Shown in pieces: positions 7,552-16,230 of a stretch of DNA of 64,000 nt. The stretch comes from GCA-003244245 sp963822695. GTDB taxonomy: Bacteria > Actinomycetota > Actinomycetes > Mycobacteriales > Pseudonocardiaceae. Under the pieces are notes generated by a model. It ran no database searches. It was not told where the DNA came from and saw only the letters and a list, made by a program, of their open reading frames with translations. Every line of letters begins with the position of its first letter. Within the stretch, counting starts at the first letter, position 1. The position numbers and the translations under genes are program-made. The stretch is from contig CAWGJH010000016.1 in NCBI GenBank assembly GCA_963822695.1, positions 62,001-126,000 of the forward strand. Direction: 5' to 3'.

Positions 7552-9687
7552 GTGGACGGTGCAGTTGACAATGGTGCCGCTGAGGTCAGCACGCGAATTC
7601 GGCCCCGGCCCTCGCCGCTGCCCAAGCATTCTGACCCCCAGCATTCTGACCTGCAGAATTCTGGCACTGAGAAGCCGCGGAACGCTACCGACGGTGGCGA
7701 CTCGGGCATGCTCATGGTGGACGACGTCGGAGTCGGCACGCGTGTCCGGGAGATCTTGCTTTCTCCACCCGCCTTGCTGACCGCGACGATGACCGTGCTC
7801 GCCGGCTTGCTGAACCGCCACCGGCTGGCCCTGGACTTGGCCGGTGGCCGGCTGCTCCCAGTGGAGGGTCTCGGCCAGACCTGGTCGTCTTACCTGGCTT
7901 CCTGGCACCCGGTCGGCGGCGGGAGCGCGGCACCTGCGCCGGCTGCGCTGGCCGTGCTCGGCATGCTCGGTCTGCCGGTGGGGTCGCCCGCCGTTGCGGT
8001 GTCGCTGCTGCTGCTGGCCGCGCTGCCGCTGGCTGCCCTGTCCGCCTACCGGGCCACCCGCACCCTGCCGGTCAGCCGCGAGCGTCGAGCACTGGCCGCC
8101 GCGGGCTACGCGTTGCTCCCGCCGGCCATCGCTGGGCTGGTCCAGGGCCGTCTGGACGTCGTGATGGCCTACCTCCTGCTGCCGCTCGTGCTGGCTGGTG
8201 TCGCTTCGGTGTTGCACGGGGGGACGGCCAGGCGATCCGCTGGCTGGCTGTCCGCTGCGGCTGCCACCGCGCTCGGGGTTGCTGTCCTCGGCGCGTTTGC
8301 CCCCCTGCTGCACTTGATGGTGCTGACGGTGGTGCTTATTGGCTTTGTGGTGGTTCCGGCATCCCGGGTGACGACGCTGCGCCGCGCGATCGGGCTATTC
8401 GTGGTGGTGCTCCTGCCGCTGGGACTGCTTGTGCCATGGCCGGCGGTGGTGATTCAACGCCCTGCGGTGCTGCTGCACGGGGTGGGCGCAGTGGTGCCCG
8501 AGCAGGTGCCCGGCTGGCTGCGGCTGCTCGCTTTGGATCCCGGCGGCCCGGGCGCCGGACCGTGGGTGGGCGTGCTCGTGTTGGTAGCGGCAGTTCTTGC
8601 GCTTGTCCTCCGGCCCTCCCGGGCGATGCTGCCGGGTCTGGGATTGGCGTTGCTGGGTGCCATCGCGGTGGCGCTGCTGACCCGGCTGCCAATGCGGCCG
8701 CTGGCCGGTGGTGACCCACGGCCAGGTTTCACCGGCGGTGCGCTGCTGTTCGCTGGCTGCGGGCTGCTGTGGGTCGTGTTGCTGGCCGGCCGCACTGCGG
8801 AGCTGGCTCGGTGGTGGAGTCGGGCCCCGTGGAGTCGGGCGTTGTCGGTGACACCATGGGTCGGGGTGGCGGCGTTGTCGGCCTCAGCCGTTGCGCTGGG
8901 CGCCAGCGGCCCTCTCACCGCGGGCCCGCCAGCGGGCTTGCCGGTGCTGGCCCCCTCGCTGGCCGCGGAACTGGCCCGAGCTGACACGTCCGTTCTGGTC
9001 GTTGGTGCCCCGGGCGAGCCGGTACGGTTGACCAGATCGCGGACCGCGCGCTTCGGCGACGATGACATTGCCCCGCTGCGCGCCACCGGATCCCGGCTGG
9101 AGCGGGTGGCCGCTGCGCTGCGGGCCGGGCAGCCGGGCGAGACTCCTGCCGCGATCGCCGACGTCGCCGCCACCGGGGTGCAATTCGTGGTGCTGCCCAC
9201 CGCCGCACAGGGCGCCCGAGTTCTGGCTGCGGCCGGACCGTTGGCCCGGCCCGCGCCCCGAACCGTGGATGGCAGACCGGTGCTGCGGGTAGTGCGACCA
9301 GTCCCGGGCGCGGAACTGCTGGGTCCCGCGCTGGCCGAGCAGGCGCGCAGCGGCGCGGCTCCGCCCATCGAGCCTGGGGTCAGCGGGGTCCTGGTGCCGG
9401 CCCAGCCGCCGCGGGTGGCAGTACGTGTCGCGCCCGGCGCGGAGGGAAGGTTGCTCGTGGTCGCGGCCAACGACGAACCAGGCTGGCAGGCCAGCGTGGA
9501 TGGCCGGCCAGTACCGGTGGCACGAGGGTGGGGGCACCAGGTCGCGATCCCGGTGCGGGGTACGTCGGCCGAGGTTCGGGTGGTTCGCTCGGACGTCACC
9601 CGGACGGCATTTTTGCTTATCGAGGGCGCGTTGTTCCTGCTGGTTGCTGGCACCGCGTTGCCGTCCCGGCGTCGCCCGAACCGGTAG
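7552..9687 (+). CDS. Large polytopic membrane protein, possibly C-terminal half of a GT2-type protein
   Basis: A 711-residue protein with about ten to twelve hydrophobic segments between residues 70 and 460, then a soluble, presumably extracytoplasmic C-terminal region and a final helix. From memory it resembles the membrane C-terminal half of very large actinobacterial proteins near whiB2 whose N-terminus is a family 2 glycosyltransferase. No GT2 catalytic domain (no DxD with a nucleotide-sugar fold) is present here, and only 91 bp separate it from whiB2, so that domain may have been lost. The start at GTG 7552 follows an AGGGAGGGG ribosome site. Residues 25-40 are encoded by a 15-bp tandem repeat. 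The role is unknown; cell-envelope glycan assembly is a guess. Confidence 0.7.
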   Translation: MDGAVDNGAAEVSTRIRPRPSPLPKHSDPQHSDLQNSGTEKPRNATDGGDSGMLMVDDVGVGTRVREILLSPPALLTATMTVLAGLLNRHRLALDLAGGRLLPVEGLGQTWSSYLASWHPVGGGSAAPAPAALAVLGMLGLPVGSPAVAVSLLLLAALPLAALSAYRATRTLPVSRERRALAAAGYALLPPAIAGLVQGRLDVVMAYLLLPLVLAGVASVLHGGTARRSAGWLSAAAATALGVAVLGAFAPLLHLMVLTVVLIGFVVVPASRVTTLRRAIGLFVVVLLPLGLLVPWPAVVIQRPAVLLHGVGAVVPEQVPGWLRLLALDPGGPGAGPWVGVLVLVAAVLALVLRPSRAMLPGLGLALLGAIAVALLTRLPMRPLAGGDPRPGFTGGALLFAGCGLLWVVLLAGRTAELARWWSRAPWSRALSVTPWVGVAALSASAVALGASGPLTAGPPAGLPVLAPSLAAELARADTSVLVVGAPGEPVRLTRSRTARFGDDDIAPLRATGSRLERVAAALRAGQPGETPAAIADVAATGVQFVVLPTAAQGARVLAAAGPLARPAPRTVDGRPVLRVVRPVPGAELLGPALAEQARSGAAPPIEPGVSGVLVPAQPPRVAVRVAPGAEGRLLVVAANDEPGWQASVDGRPVPVARGWGHQVAIPVRGTSAEVRVVRSDVTRTAFLLIEGALFLLVAGTALPSRRRPNR
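7625..7669. repeat. 15-bp tandem repeat, three copies
   Basis: AGCATTCTGACCCCC-like units start at 7625, 7640 and 7655, the third diverged. The period is five codons and adds a Q-H-S-D-type repeat to the N-terminus of the membrane protein. Confidence 0.85.
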
Positions 9688-9703
9688 TCCGCCGCAGGGT
9701 TGG

Positions 9704-10189
9704 TCAGCTGGCTTCCTGGGGTCCGTCGATGGTGTCCGGGTCGACGCCCAGGTAGTTCGCCACTTGCTCGACCAGCACCTCGTGCACGAGGTCGGAGAGG
9801 TCAACGCCATCGTGCGCTCGGGTCTCCAGCGGGCGTCGGTAGAGCACGATCCGGGCTCGAGTAGGCAAGCCGGCGTGGTCTACCCCAGCCGGGACCAAGC
9901 GGGCCAGTGGGACGTTGCCATCCTCCACCACGTCGCTGCCCCACGTGACGGTGGTCGGATCGCAGTCAGTGACTTCCGGCACGTCGTCGACGGCGACATC
10001 GAGCCTGTCAAGCTCGGCGTGCCAGCGCGCGTCGATCGGTTCGAGGGCGTCCAGCACGATCGCGTCAAATCGTTCCGAGCGACTGCGCGCTGCGGGCAGT
10101 GTGGCGGGGAAGAGCAACCCCCGGACGCCGCGGCCGCGCCGGTCTCGGCGCCTGCGCAGGCGCGAGCGGGCCAACCGGGTCACCGCCAT
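9704..10189 (-). CDS. Metallopeptidase-family (zincin-like) protein with altered HExxH site
   Basis: A 161-residue protein of the actinobacterial metallopeptidase family found next to DUF3499 (Rv3259 in my recollection of M. tuberculosis). The motif where HExxH would be reads VHEVLVEQVANYLG, so the second zinc-ligand histidine is absent and the site is HEVLV-EQ. I recall similar variants in relatives, so this may be a conserved, non-classical or inactive form. The N-terminus is strongly basic and arginine rich. It is convergent with the membrane-protein gene (16 bp gap) and divergent from the DUF3499 gene across a tandem-repeat tract. Confidence 0.75.
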   Translation of the reverse strand: MAVTRLARSRLRRRRDRRGRGVRGLLFPATLPAARSRSERFDAIVLDALEPIDARWHAELDRLDVAVDDVPEVTDCDPTTVTWGSDVVEDGNVPLARLVPAGVDHAGLPTRARIVLYRRPLETRAHDGVDLSDLVHEVLVEQVANYLGVDPDTIDGPQEAS

Positions 10190-10222
10190 TTGTTGAGACT
10201 ACGCCAGCATCGCGACTACACC

Positions 10223-10318
10223 GGCAGCACACTGTGTCGGTAGAGCACTGGGCCGGTAGAGCACTGGGCCGGTAGAGCACTGGGCCGGTAGAGCACTGGG
10301 CCGGTAGAGCACTGGCAC
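10223..10318. repeat. 16-bp tandem repeat, six copies, in a divergent promoter region
   Basis: The unit GGTAGAGCACTGGGCC starts at 10239, 10255, 10271, 10287 and 10303; a diverged sixth copy precedes at 10223. The array fills 96 of the 175 bp between the divergent zincin-like and DUF3499 genes. There are no spacers, so it is not CRISPR. Confidence 0.95.
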
Positions 10319-10364
10319 GAGTGGGGCTCCGCGCGCCTGCCGCACTCGGCGGGATCTGCGCGCT

Positions 10365-10742
10365 ATGGTCCGGGCCGTGCGCAGCACGCGGCGGTGCTCA
10401 AGGACCGGGTGCACCAACCCGGCGGTTGCCACGCTGACCTATGCCTATGCCGACTCCACTGCTGTGGTGGGTCCGCTAGCCACCTCCAGTGAGCCGCACT
10501 CCTACGACCTGTGCGAGCGGCACGCGCTACGGCTGACCGCTCCGCGGGGGTGGGATGTCGTGCGTCACGACGGTGGTTTCGCCGAGCCGGAACCCTCGGT
10601 GGACGACCTCACCGCCCTCGCCGAGGCGGTACGTGAGGCGGGCCGGGTGGTCCGACCGGCAGAGCCCGTTCCCCCCGATCCGGTGAACGGTAGCGGGCGC
10701 CGCAGTCACCTGAGGGTGCTGCCCGACCCAGTTGACGACTGA
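10365..10742 (+). CDS. DUF3499-family protein
   Basis: A 125-residue actinobacterial protein of unknown function. The N-terminal 60 residues carry a probable zinc-ribbon-like set: RRCSRTGC (Cys-x4-Cys) and YDLCERH. The core ATLTYAYADSTAVVGPLAT is the family signature. The C-terminal half is acidic and proline rich. ATG 10365 is used; GTG 10377 is a possible alternative start closer to the conserved region. It lies immediately before manB, as in mycobacteria (Rv3258c), which suggests a link with the mannose or envelope genes but gives no mechanism. Confidence 0.85.
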   Translation: MVRAVRSTRRCSRTGCTNPAVATLTYAYADSTAVVGPLATSSEPHSYDLCERHALRLTAPRGWDVVRHDGGFAEPEPSVDDLTALAEAVREAGRVVRPAEPVPPDPVNGSGRRSHLRVLPDPVDD

Positions 10743-10860
10743 GCCCGAACCCGGTTGGATTCAGTGTGCGTCTCGCTTGCGTTCCGGGCGTGACGCGCAG
10801 CTAGGCTCGTTGGAGACGTCTGTTGGGCTCGGTGGGGCCAGACCCGACGAAGGGAGAGCA

Positions 10861-12231
10861 GTGCCCGACCTGTCTGCGATAGTCAAGGCTTACGACATAC
10901 GGGGTGTCGTGGGAGAGCAACTGGACTCTGCGGTGGTGCACGATATTGGCGCGGCGTTCGCTGATTTTGTAGGGCGCTCGGACGGCTCGACGGGCCCGCA
11001 AGCAGTGATCATCGGGTACGACATGCGGGACTCCTCACCCGGCCTGGCAGCCGCCTTCGCGCACGGCGTGACCGACCGCGGTCTTGACGTCATCTCGATC
11101 GGCCTGGCCAGCACTGACATGCTCTACTTCGCCTCCGGGTGGCTCGGGTTGCCGGGTGCGATGTTCACCGCAAGCCACAATCCGGCCCGCTACAACGGCA
11201 TCAAATTCTGCCGGGCCGGGGCCGCCCCGGTCGGCCAGGACAGCGGTCTGGACGAGATCCGGGTCGCTGTCGAGCGTGGCATCAAACCGGGACCGGGCGG
11301 CGGCGTCGTCACCGAGCGGGACATGCTCGCCGACTACGCGAATCACCTGCGCTCGCTGGTGGACTTGTCCGGCATCCGGCCACTGCGCGTCGTGGTAGAC
11401 GCCGGCAACGGAATGGGTGGATACACCGTGCCCGCGATTGTCGAGGGACTGCCGCTGCACGTCATTCCGCTGTACTTCGAACTGGACGGCAGTTTCCCCC
11501 ACCACGAGGCCAACCCGCTGAATCCGGCGAACCTGGTGGACCTGCAGGTGGCCGTGCGCGAGCATGGCGCCGATCTGGGCCTGGCTTTGGACGGCGACGC
11601 CGACCGTTGCTTCGTGATCGACGAGCGTGGCGATCCGGTGAGCCCCAGCGCTATCACCGCTTTGGTCGCCACCCGGGAGCTAGCCATCGAGCCCGGTGCT
11701 GCAGTGATCTACAACTTGATCACCTCGCAGGCCGTGCCGGAGATCGTCGCCGAGCACGGTGGGCGGCCGGTGCGCACCCGGGTCGGTCACTCGTTCATCA
11801 AACAGCGGATGGCGGAAACCGGGGCGATCTTCGGTGGCGAGCATTCCGCGCATTATTACTTCCGCAGTTTCTGGCGCGCTGACTCAGGGATGCTTGCCGC
11901 GCTGCACGTGCTTGCCGCGCTCGGTCAGCAGCAGCGCCCGCTGTCGGCGCTGATGGCCGAGTTCAGCCGCTACGCCGCGTCCGGTGAGATCAACTCCGTG
12001 GTCGACGACCAGCGGGGCAGGATGGCGGCAGTGCGGGAGCGGTTTGCCGCGCGGGAGGCTGTCGAACTCGACGAGCTTGACGGCCTGACCGTACGGTGCC
12101 CCAACGGGTCATGGTTCAACCTGCGCCCGTCGAACACCGAGCCACTGCTGCGCCTGAACGTCGAGGCTCGCGACATCACAGCGGTCGAGGCGTTGCGCGA
12201 CGAAGTGCTGGCACTGGTGCGCGGCACTTGA
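10861..12231 (+). CDS. manB: Phosphomannomutase/phosphoglucomutase ManB
   Basis: A 456-residue alpha-D-phosphohexomutase interconverting mannose-6-phosphate and mannose-1-phosphate, the precursor of GDP-mannose for glycolipids and polysaccharides. The phosphoserine loop is TASHNPARYNG, the Mg-binding loop DGDADRC, and the sugar-specificity loop GEHSAHYYF. The C-terminal phosphate loop RPSNTEPLLRLN is present, so all four domains are complete. The start GTG 10861 has a purine-rich ribosome site (AAGGGAGAG) 5 bp upstream and gives the family N-terminus (SAIVKAYDIRG). Downstream are Trm112-like, SIS and manA genes with 11-bp, overlapping and 31-bp junctions, so this is an operon. Confidence 0.95.
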   Translation: MPDLSAIVKAYDIRGVVGEQLDSAVVHDIGAAFADFVGRSDGSTGPQAVIIGYDMRDSSPGLAAAFAHGVTDRGLDVISIGLASTDMLYFASGWLGLPGAMFTASHNPARYNGIKFCRAGAAPVGQDSGLDEIRVAVERGIKPGPGGGVVTERDMLADYANHLRSLVDLSGIRPLRVVVDAGNGMGGYTVPAIVEGLPLHVIPLYFELDGSFPHHEANPLNPANLVDLQVAVREHGADLGLALDGDADRCFVIDERGDPVSPSAITALVATRELAIEPGAAVIYNLITSQAVPEIVAEHGGRPVRTRVGHSFIKQRMAETGAIFGGEHSAHYYFRSFWRADSGMLAALHVLAALGQQQRPLSALMAEFSRYAASGEINSVVDDQRGRMAAVRERFAAREAVELDELDGLTVRCPNGSWFNLRPSNTEPLLRLNVEARDITAVEALRDEVLALVRGT

Positions 12232-12242
12232 GGAGGACGACG

Positions 12243-12497
12243 ATGGCCATGGACTTGGACCCTGCGCTGATGGAGATCTTGGCGTGCCCGTGCCCGGCGC
12301 ACGCCGAGCTGCGCAGCGGCACCGCTGCTGATCCCGAGGCTGATGTGTTGACCTGCGTCGTGTGCGGGCGCAGCTTCCCGGTGACCGACGGCATTCCGGT
12401 GCTGCTGCTGGACGAGGCGTTGCCCGGGACCGGCCCGGGCGCCGACACTGTGGACGGCAGCGCCAGTGGTGACAGTGGCGGGCTGGGCTCAGGGTGA
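12243..12497 (+). CDS. Trm112-family zinc-ribbon protein
   Basis: An 84-residue Trm112-like protein. The zinc ribbon is formed by LACPCPAH and CVVCGRSFPV, and the core ending DGIPVLLLDEA is typical of the UPF0434/Trm112 family. The last 20 residues are a glycine/serine-rich tail. Eukaryotic and archaeal Trm112 activates several methyltransferases; the bacterial role is less certain. It begins 11 bp after manB with a GAGGAGGA ribosome site and overlaps the next gene by 4 bp, so it is co-translated within the manB-manA operon. Confidence 0.88.
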   Translation: MAMDLDPALMEILACPCPAHAELRSGTAADPEADVLTCVVCGRSFPVTDGIPVLLLDEALPGTGPGADTVDGSASGDSGGLGSG

Positions 12498-13663
12498 TGC
12501 AACCCGACCGTGGCACATTCCACCGGAGTCGCGGTGACGACGACTTACTCGATGATCCTGTGCGCCTGGAAGCCACCGACGTCGGTGGGTTGCTCCGCGC
12601 CGCGGCCACTGCGGGTGCCCAAGTGCGTTCCACGGCCGACGCGGCCGAGGAGGCCGGTCTGCGGCGGCTGGTCGGGGAACGTCCACGGGCGCTGGTGCTG
12701 CTGACCCGGTCGGGTGCGGCATCGGCTGCCGCACCGCTGCTGCTTGCGCTGCTCGGATCGTCCTGCCCGGTGCCGGTGGTGACGACGCGGTCGGTCCCGA
12801 TGTGGGTGGGCGCGCTGGACGTCGTGCTGGCCAACACCACTGACCCCGGCGATCGAGAGCTGGCGGAGGGCCTCGACCGTGCGGTCCGCCGGGGAGCCCA
12901 GGTGGTGCTCACCGCACCTGCCGAGGGTCCGGTGGCGGCTGCGGTCGCGGGCCGATCGGTGCTGGTGGTGCCCCGGATCGAGGTGCCACCCGGGCTGACG
13001 CTGCCGCGCGCCCTGACCGCCGGTCTGTTGCTGCTGGACACCCTGGGCTTGCTGGCGACCAACGCCGAGGCGCTGGCTGGCGAGTTGGACCGCGAGGCGC
13101 AGCGCGATCACGTCGCCCATGAGTCGCTGGTCAACCCCGCCAAGGCCCTGGCGTTGCGGCTGACCGCGCGAACCCCGTTGCTGTGGGGCACCGATCCAGT
13201 GGCCACCGCGGTGGCTGGGCACTGCGCTGGGGCGCTCGCCGCGCACGCGGGGGTGGTGGCGCATGCTGCGGGATTCCATGAGGCAGCAGCGCTGCCGGTG
13301 CTGCGCCAGGAGGCAACCCGCGCCGGTGGGGCCGCCGATGTATTTCGTGATCCATTCGGGGATCCGCTGGAGGATATGCCACCGAGCAGGGGCAGGCCGT
13401 TGGTCCGGCCGGTGCTGCTCGGTGTGCTCGGCGATCCCCGCAACGAGCCGGAGCGCGCCGCGGCGTTGGACGCGTTGCCCAGCGCTGATGTGGTGACCGC
13501 CGACGAGGAGCTGATGGTGCGCCAGGGCGAGCCTGGTGCCGCAGCGTGCGCCGCGGCGGTGCTGGCTTTACGGTTCGATTTTGCCGCGCTCTACCTCGGG
13601 TTGAGTCAGGGAGTGTTGGGCGGGCCGGGGTGGGTCGGCTCGGCCGGGTCTGCCATCGGATAA
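12494..13663 (+). CDS. SIS-domain phosphosugar isomerase-like protein
   Basis: A 389-residue protein with two sugar isomerase (SIS) halves, of the type annotated as bifunctional phosphoglucose/phosphomannose isomerase-like in actinobacteria and located between manB and manA (Rv3256c position). Segments typical of the fold are RALVLLTRSGAASAAAPLL, LVLLDTLGLLA-like helices and TPLLWGTDPVATAVAGHCAG. The start is GTG 12494 or ATG 12497, overlapping the Trm112 stop. No experimental function is known to me; regulation or proofreading of mannose-phosphate metabolism is an inference from its position. Confidence 0.85.
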   Translation: MMQPDRGTFHRSRGDDDLLDDPVRLEATDVGGLLRAAATAGAQVRSTADAAEEAGLRRLVGERPRALVLLTRSGAASAAAPLLLALLGSSCPVPVVTTRSVPMWVGALDVVLANTTDPGDRELAEGLDRAVRRGAQVVLTAPAEGPVAAAVAGRSVLVVPRIEVPPGLTLPRALTAGLLLLDTLGLLATNAEALAGELDREAQRDHVAHESLVNPAKALALRLTARTPLLWGTDPVATAVAGHCAGALAAHAGVVAHAAGFHEAAALPVLRQEATRAGGAADVFRDPFGDPLEDMPPSRGRPLVRPVLLGVLGDPRNEPERAAALDALPSADVVTADEELMVRQGEPGAAACAAAVLALRFDFAALYLGLSQGVLGGPGWVGSAGSAIG

Positions 13664-13694
13664 ACGGTACCCAGGCGGTCAGGGACCAGGTGGT

Positions 13695-14966
13695 ATGGGA
13701 GGGCTAGTGGAGCTGTTGCGCAACGCGGTTCGGCCTTACGCCTGGGGTTCCCGGACTGCGATCCCGGAGCTACTCGGCGATCCGGTCCCTTCCCCGCACC
13801 CGCAGGCGGAACTGTGGCTTGGCGCGCACCCGGCGGACCCGTCGGTGCTGCTGCACGCGGACGGCGCCCAGACCTCCCTGCTGGAAGCCCTGCGCGCCGA
13901 CCCGGATCGCCACCTCGGGACCCGCTGTGCGCAGCGCTGGGGTGCCCGGTTGCCGTTCCTGCTCAAGGTGCTTGCCGCTGAGGAACCGCTGAGCCTGCAG
14001 GCTCACCCGTCCGCGGCGCAGGCTGCCGAGGGGTTCGCCCGCGAGGAGGCCCGAGGGATCCCCCGGGACGCCCTGGAACGCAACTACTCCGACGCCAGCC
14101 ACAAACCTGAGCTGATCTGCGCCCTCACCGAGCTCCACGCGCTGGCCGGCTTCCGAGATCCGCTGCGCACCGTCGAGTTGCTTGCCGCGCTGGACGTGCC
14201 GGCGCTGGAGCCCTACCGTGCGATGCTTGCGGCCGAACCGAATGCCGACGGGCTGCGTACCCTGTTCACCACCTGGATCACGATGCCCGAGCCAGCGGTG
14301 AAGGCCGTGTTGCCCTGCGCCCTGGATGCCTGCGTTGCGCTGCTGCGTCGCGACGGGGTTTGCCGCGATTTTCGACCCCTTCGAGGTAGTGATTTTCGAT
14401 ACGAGTGCCGGGTCGTTCTGGAACTAGCCGAGACGTATCCAGGCGACGTCGGGGTGCTGGCGGCCTTGCTGCTCAACCACGTCGTGCTGGACTCCGGAGA
14501 GGCGATGTACCTACCGGCCGGTAACCTGCACAGCTACCTGCGGGGCACCGCTGTGGAGATCAGCGCCAATTCGGACAACGTGCTGCGCGGTGGTCTGACC
14601 GCCAAGCACATCGACGTTCCGGAGCTGCTGCGGGTACTGGACTTCTCCTACGGTGAGCTGCCGGTGCAGCGCGGGGAACGGGTCGGGCCGCAGGAGACCG
14701 CTTATCGCACCCCGGCCGAGGAGTTCCAGCTGACCCGGCTTGAGTGGGCGGCGGGCGAGTCGACTCCGATCCTGCTGCGCGGCTCGTGGCCGCAGATCCT
14801 GCTATGCACCCAGGGCTCGGCGCAGCTGCGCTCCGCAGATGGCGGTAGCGTCGCGGTGCGCCGAGGTGGGTCAGTATGGCTGGCCGCTGCGGACGCCGAG
14901 GTCGCGGTGTGCCCCGGCACCGGTCCCGTGCAGTTGTTCCGGGCGCTGCCCGGACTCGCCGCGTGA
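13695..14966 (+). CDS. manA: Mannose-6-phosphate isomerase, class I
   Basis: A 423-residue zinc-dependent type I phosphomannose isomerase that converts fructose-6-phosphate to mannose-6-phosphate. Zinc-ligand motifs are LQAHPS (Gln and His), KPELICAL (Glu) and PAGNLHSYL (His). The substrate-binding signature SDNVLRGGLTAKHID is intact. It is the last gene of the manB operon, 31 bp after the SIS gene. Its 3' end abuts an antisense gene fragment, marking the start of the accessory region. Confidence 0.95.
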   Translation: MGGLVELLRNAVRPYAWGSRTAIPELLGDPVPSPHPQAELWLGAHPADPSVLLHADGAQTSLLEALRADPDRHLGTRCAQRWGARLPFLLKVLAAEEPLSLQAHPSAAQAAEGFAREEARGIPRDALERNYSDASHKPELICALTELHALAGFRDPLRTVELLAALDVPALEPYRAMLAAEPNADGLRTLFTTWITMPEPAVKAVLPCALDACVALLRRDGVCRDFRPLRGSDFRYECRVVLELAETYPGDVGVLAALLLNHVVLDSGEAMYLPAGNLHSYLRGTAVEISANSDNVLRGGLTAKHIDVPELLRVLDFSYGELPVQRGERVGPQETAYRTPAEEFQLTRLEWAAGESTPILLRGSWPQILLCTQGSAQLRSADGGSVAVRRGGSVWLAAADAEVAVCPGTGPVQLFRALPGLAA

Positions 14967-14974
14967 CCCCGGCG

Positions 14975-15246
14975 CCATCGCTGGGTGCGTTGGGGCCTTC
15001 GAAGTAGCGGGTGGCGCCGCCGAAGCGGCCGGTGTGCTCGTCGAGGTCGAATAGCAGCACCAGGCTGCCGTGAAGCTGCTCGGTGCTGGCGGCGAGTCGG
15101 GTGGCGAGGTGGCAGAAGATCGTCACGGCGGCCTTGGAGTCGGAGCTGCCGCGTCCCCACCGCCATCCTGAGAGCAGGTTGACGATGGGGTCGTAGGGGT
15201 CGATACCGGCCCGGCTGGGGATGCGAACCAGTGCGCGAGTCATCAC
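14975..15246 (-). pseudogene. Fragment of an M20-family peptidase
   Basis: A remnant of about 88 residues of an M20 (dinuclear zinc) peptidase. The conserved segment WGRGSSDSKAAVTIF, containing the catalytic Asp neighbourhood, and LLFDLDEHTGRFGGA with the acidic metal region are readable. The N-terminal part jumps from PYDPIVNLLSG directly to the GRGSSDSK motif, so roughly 50 residues including the first zinc histidine are missing. The C-terminal two thirds are absent because the frame runs into manA. A non-functional remnant. Confidence 0.7.
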
Positions 15247-15289
15247 TGTGCTGGTGTCTAGCGATCCTTGATCATCTAACCGGTGATGC

Positions 15290-16215
15290 TCATGCTGGTG
15301 TGGGGGTGAGCATGCCGGCGTAGCCTTCGGCGAGGTCTGGGGTGACCTCGGCGCAGATTCCCTCCGCGATCAGCGTGTCGGCCAGGGCGGCGGCGAAGAC
15401 ACCGAAGGTCGTCACCTGCCTGGTGATGGTGTGCTTTCGCTGGCGGGTGGCGAGGTAGTCGGCGGGGTAGTGCGTCTGGACTAGCCGGGTGGCTGCGGCG
15501 GTGAGTTCCCGCTGCTGGGTGTCCCGGTCGTGTGGGCCACTGTGCTGGTCGAGGTCGCGGCGGAATAGCTCGTTGGCGCGGGCTTGGTCGGCTACCCATG
15601 CTAGCCAGTCGACGCCGGTGCGCCTGGTGAGCCCGAAGGTGGCGTGCAAGCTGAACCCGCTGCCTATGCCGGTCCTGGTGGCCTGGTGCCACCAACCGCG
15701 CGGGATGTGCATGACGGCCACCCGGGCGCGTGGTGCCTGACCACATGAGTTCGGTGCTGGGCTCCAGGTTGGGGGCCGCGTCGCGTTCCATGGGTACGGG
15801 GCGGGAGGGTCCGCGCACCTCCCAGTTTTTCTCGCCGGCGAGTTGGATGCAGAGCACGTCGTGGGAGTCCCAGTGCAGGCCCCAGCCGCTGGCGTCTTGG
15901 GTGGTGAGGTAGGTGTTGACGCGGGTGATCTCGCCGGCCCACCAGCTCAGGGCGTGGCAGGCGAGCTCTAGGGTGGCGTTCAGCGGGCCGACGTCGTCGA
16001 GGACCAGGGTGGCTCCCTCCCGTAGCAGGCAGCCCAGCCGGCGCATGTCCGCGACCTTGATGTGCTGGCCCCGGCCGGTTGTGGTGGCGGTGAGGTAGGT
16101 GCTGGGGTGCAGGTCTTTGCCGTGTTGCAGGCAGCGCAGCTGTGGGTGGGTGAGGCTGCGGCGCAGGATGAGACTGAGCAGCGTGCGCGGGGTGAGTAGC
16201 CGGTCGCAGAGGCTG
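15290..16215 (-). pseudogene. Frameshifted JmjC-type 2-oxoglutarate oxygenase
   Basis: The two halves of a cupin/JmjC protein sit in different frames. The upstream part (16215 to about 15735) contains the iron motif LHWDSHDV (His-x-Asp), and the downstream part (about 15735 to 15290) contains VMHIPRGWWHQATRTG with the distal His. A one-base change near the CGCCCGGG run at about 15724-15735 separates them. The upstream half has no ATG/GTG in frame before 16046, although homologous-looking sequence (LCDRLLTPRTLL) continues to about 16215, behind an AAAGGAGG site. JmjC relatives hydroxylate ribosomal proteins or peptides. It follows an APH-fold gene by about 15 bp. Sequencing error cannot be excluded. 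Confidence 0.7.
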
Positions 16216-16230
16216 CACCTCCTTTCCTTG

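Noticed and set aside
10223..10318. Possible CRISPR array
   Set aside because: The 16-bp units are joined head to tail with no spacers, and no cas genes are near.
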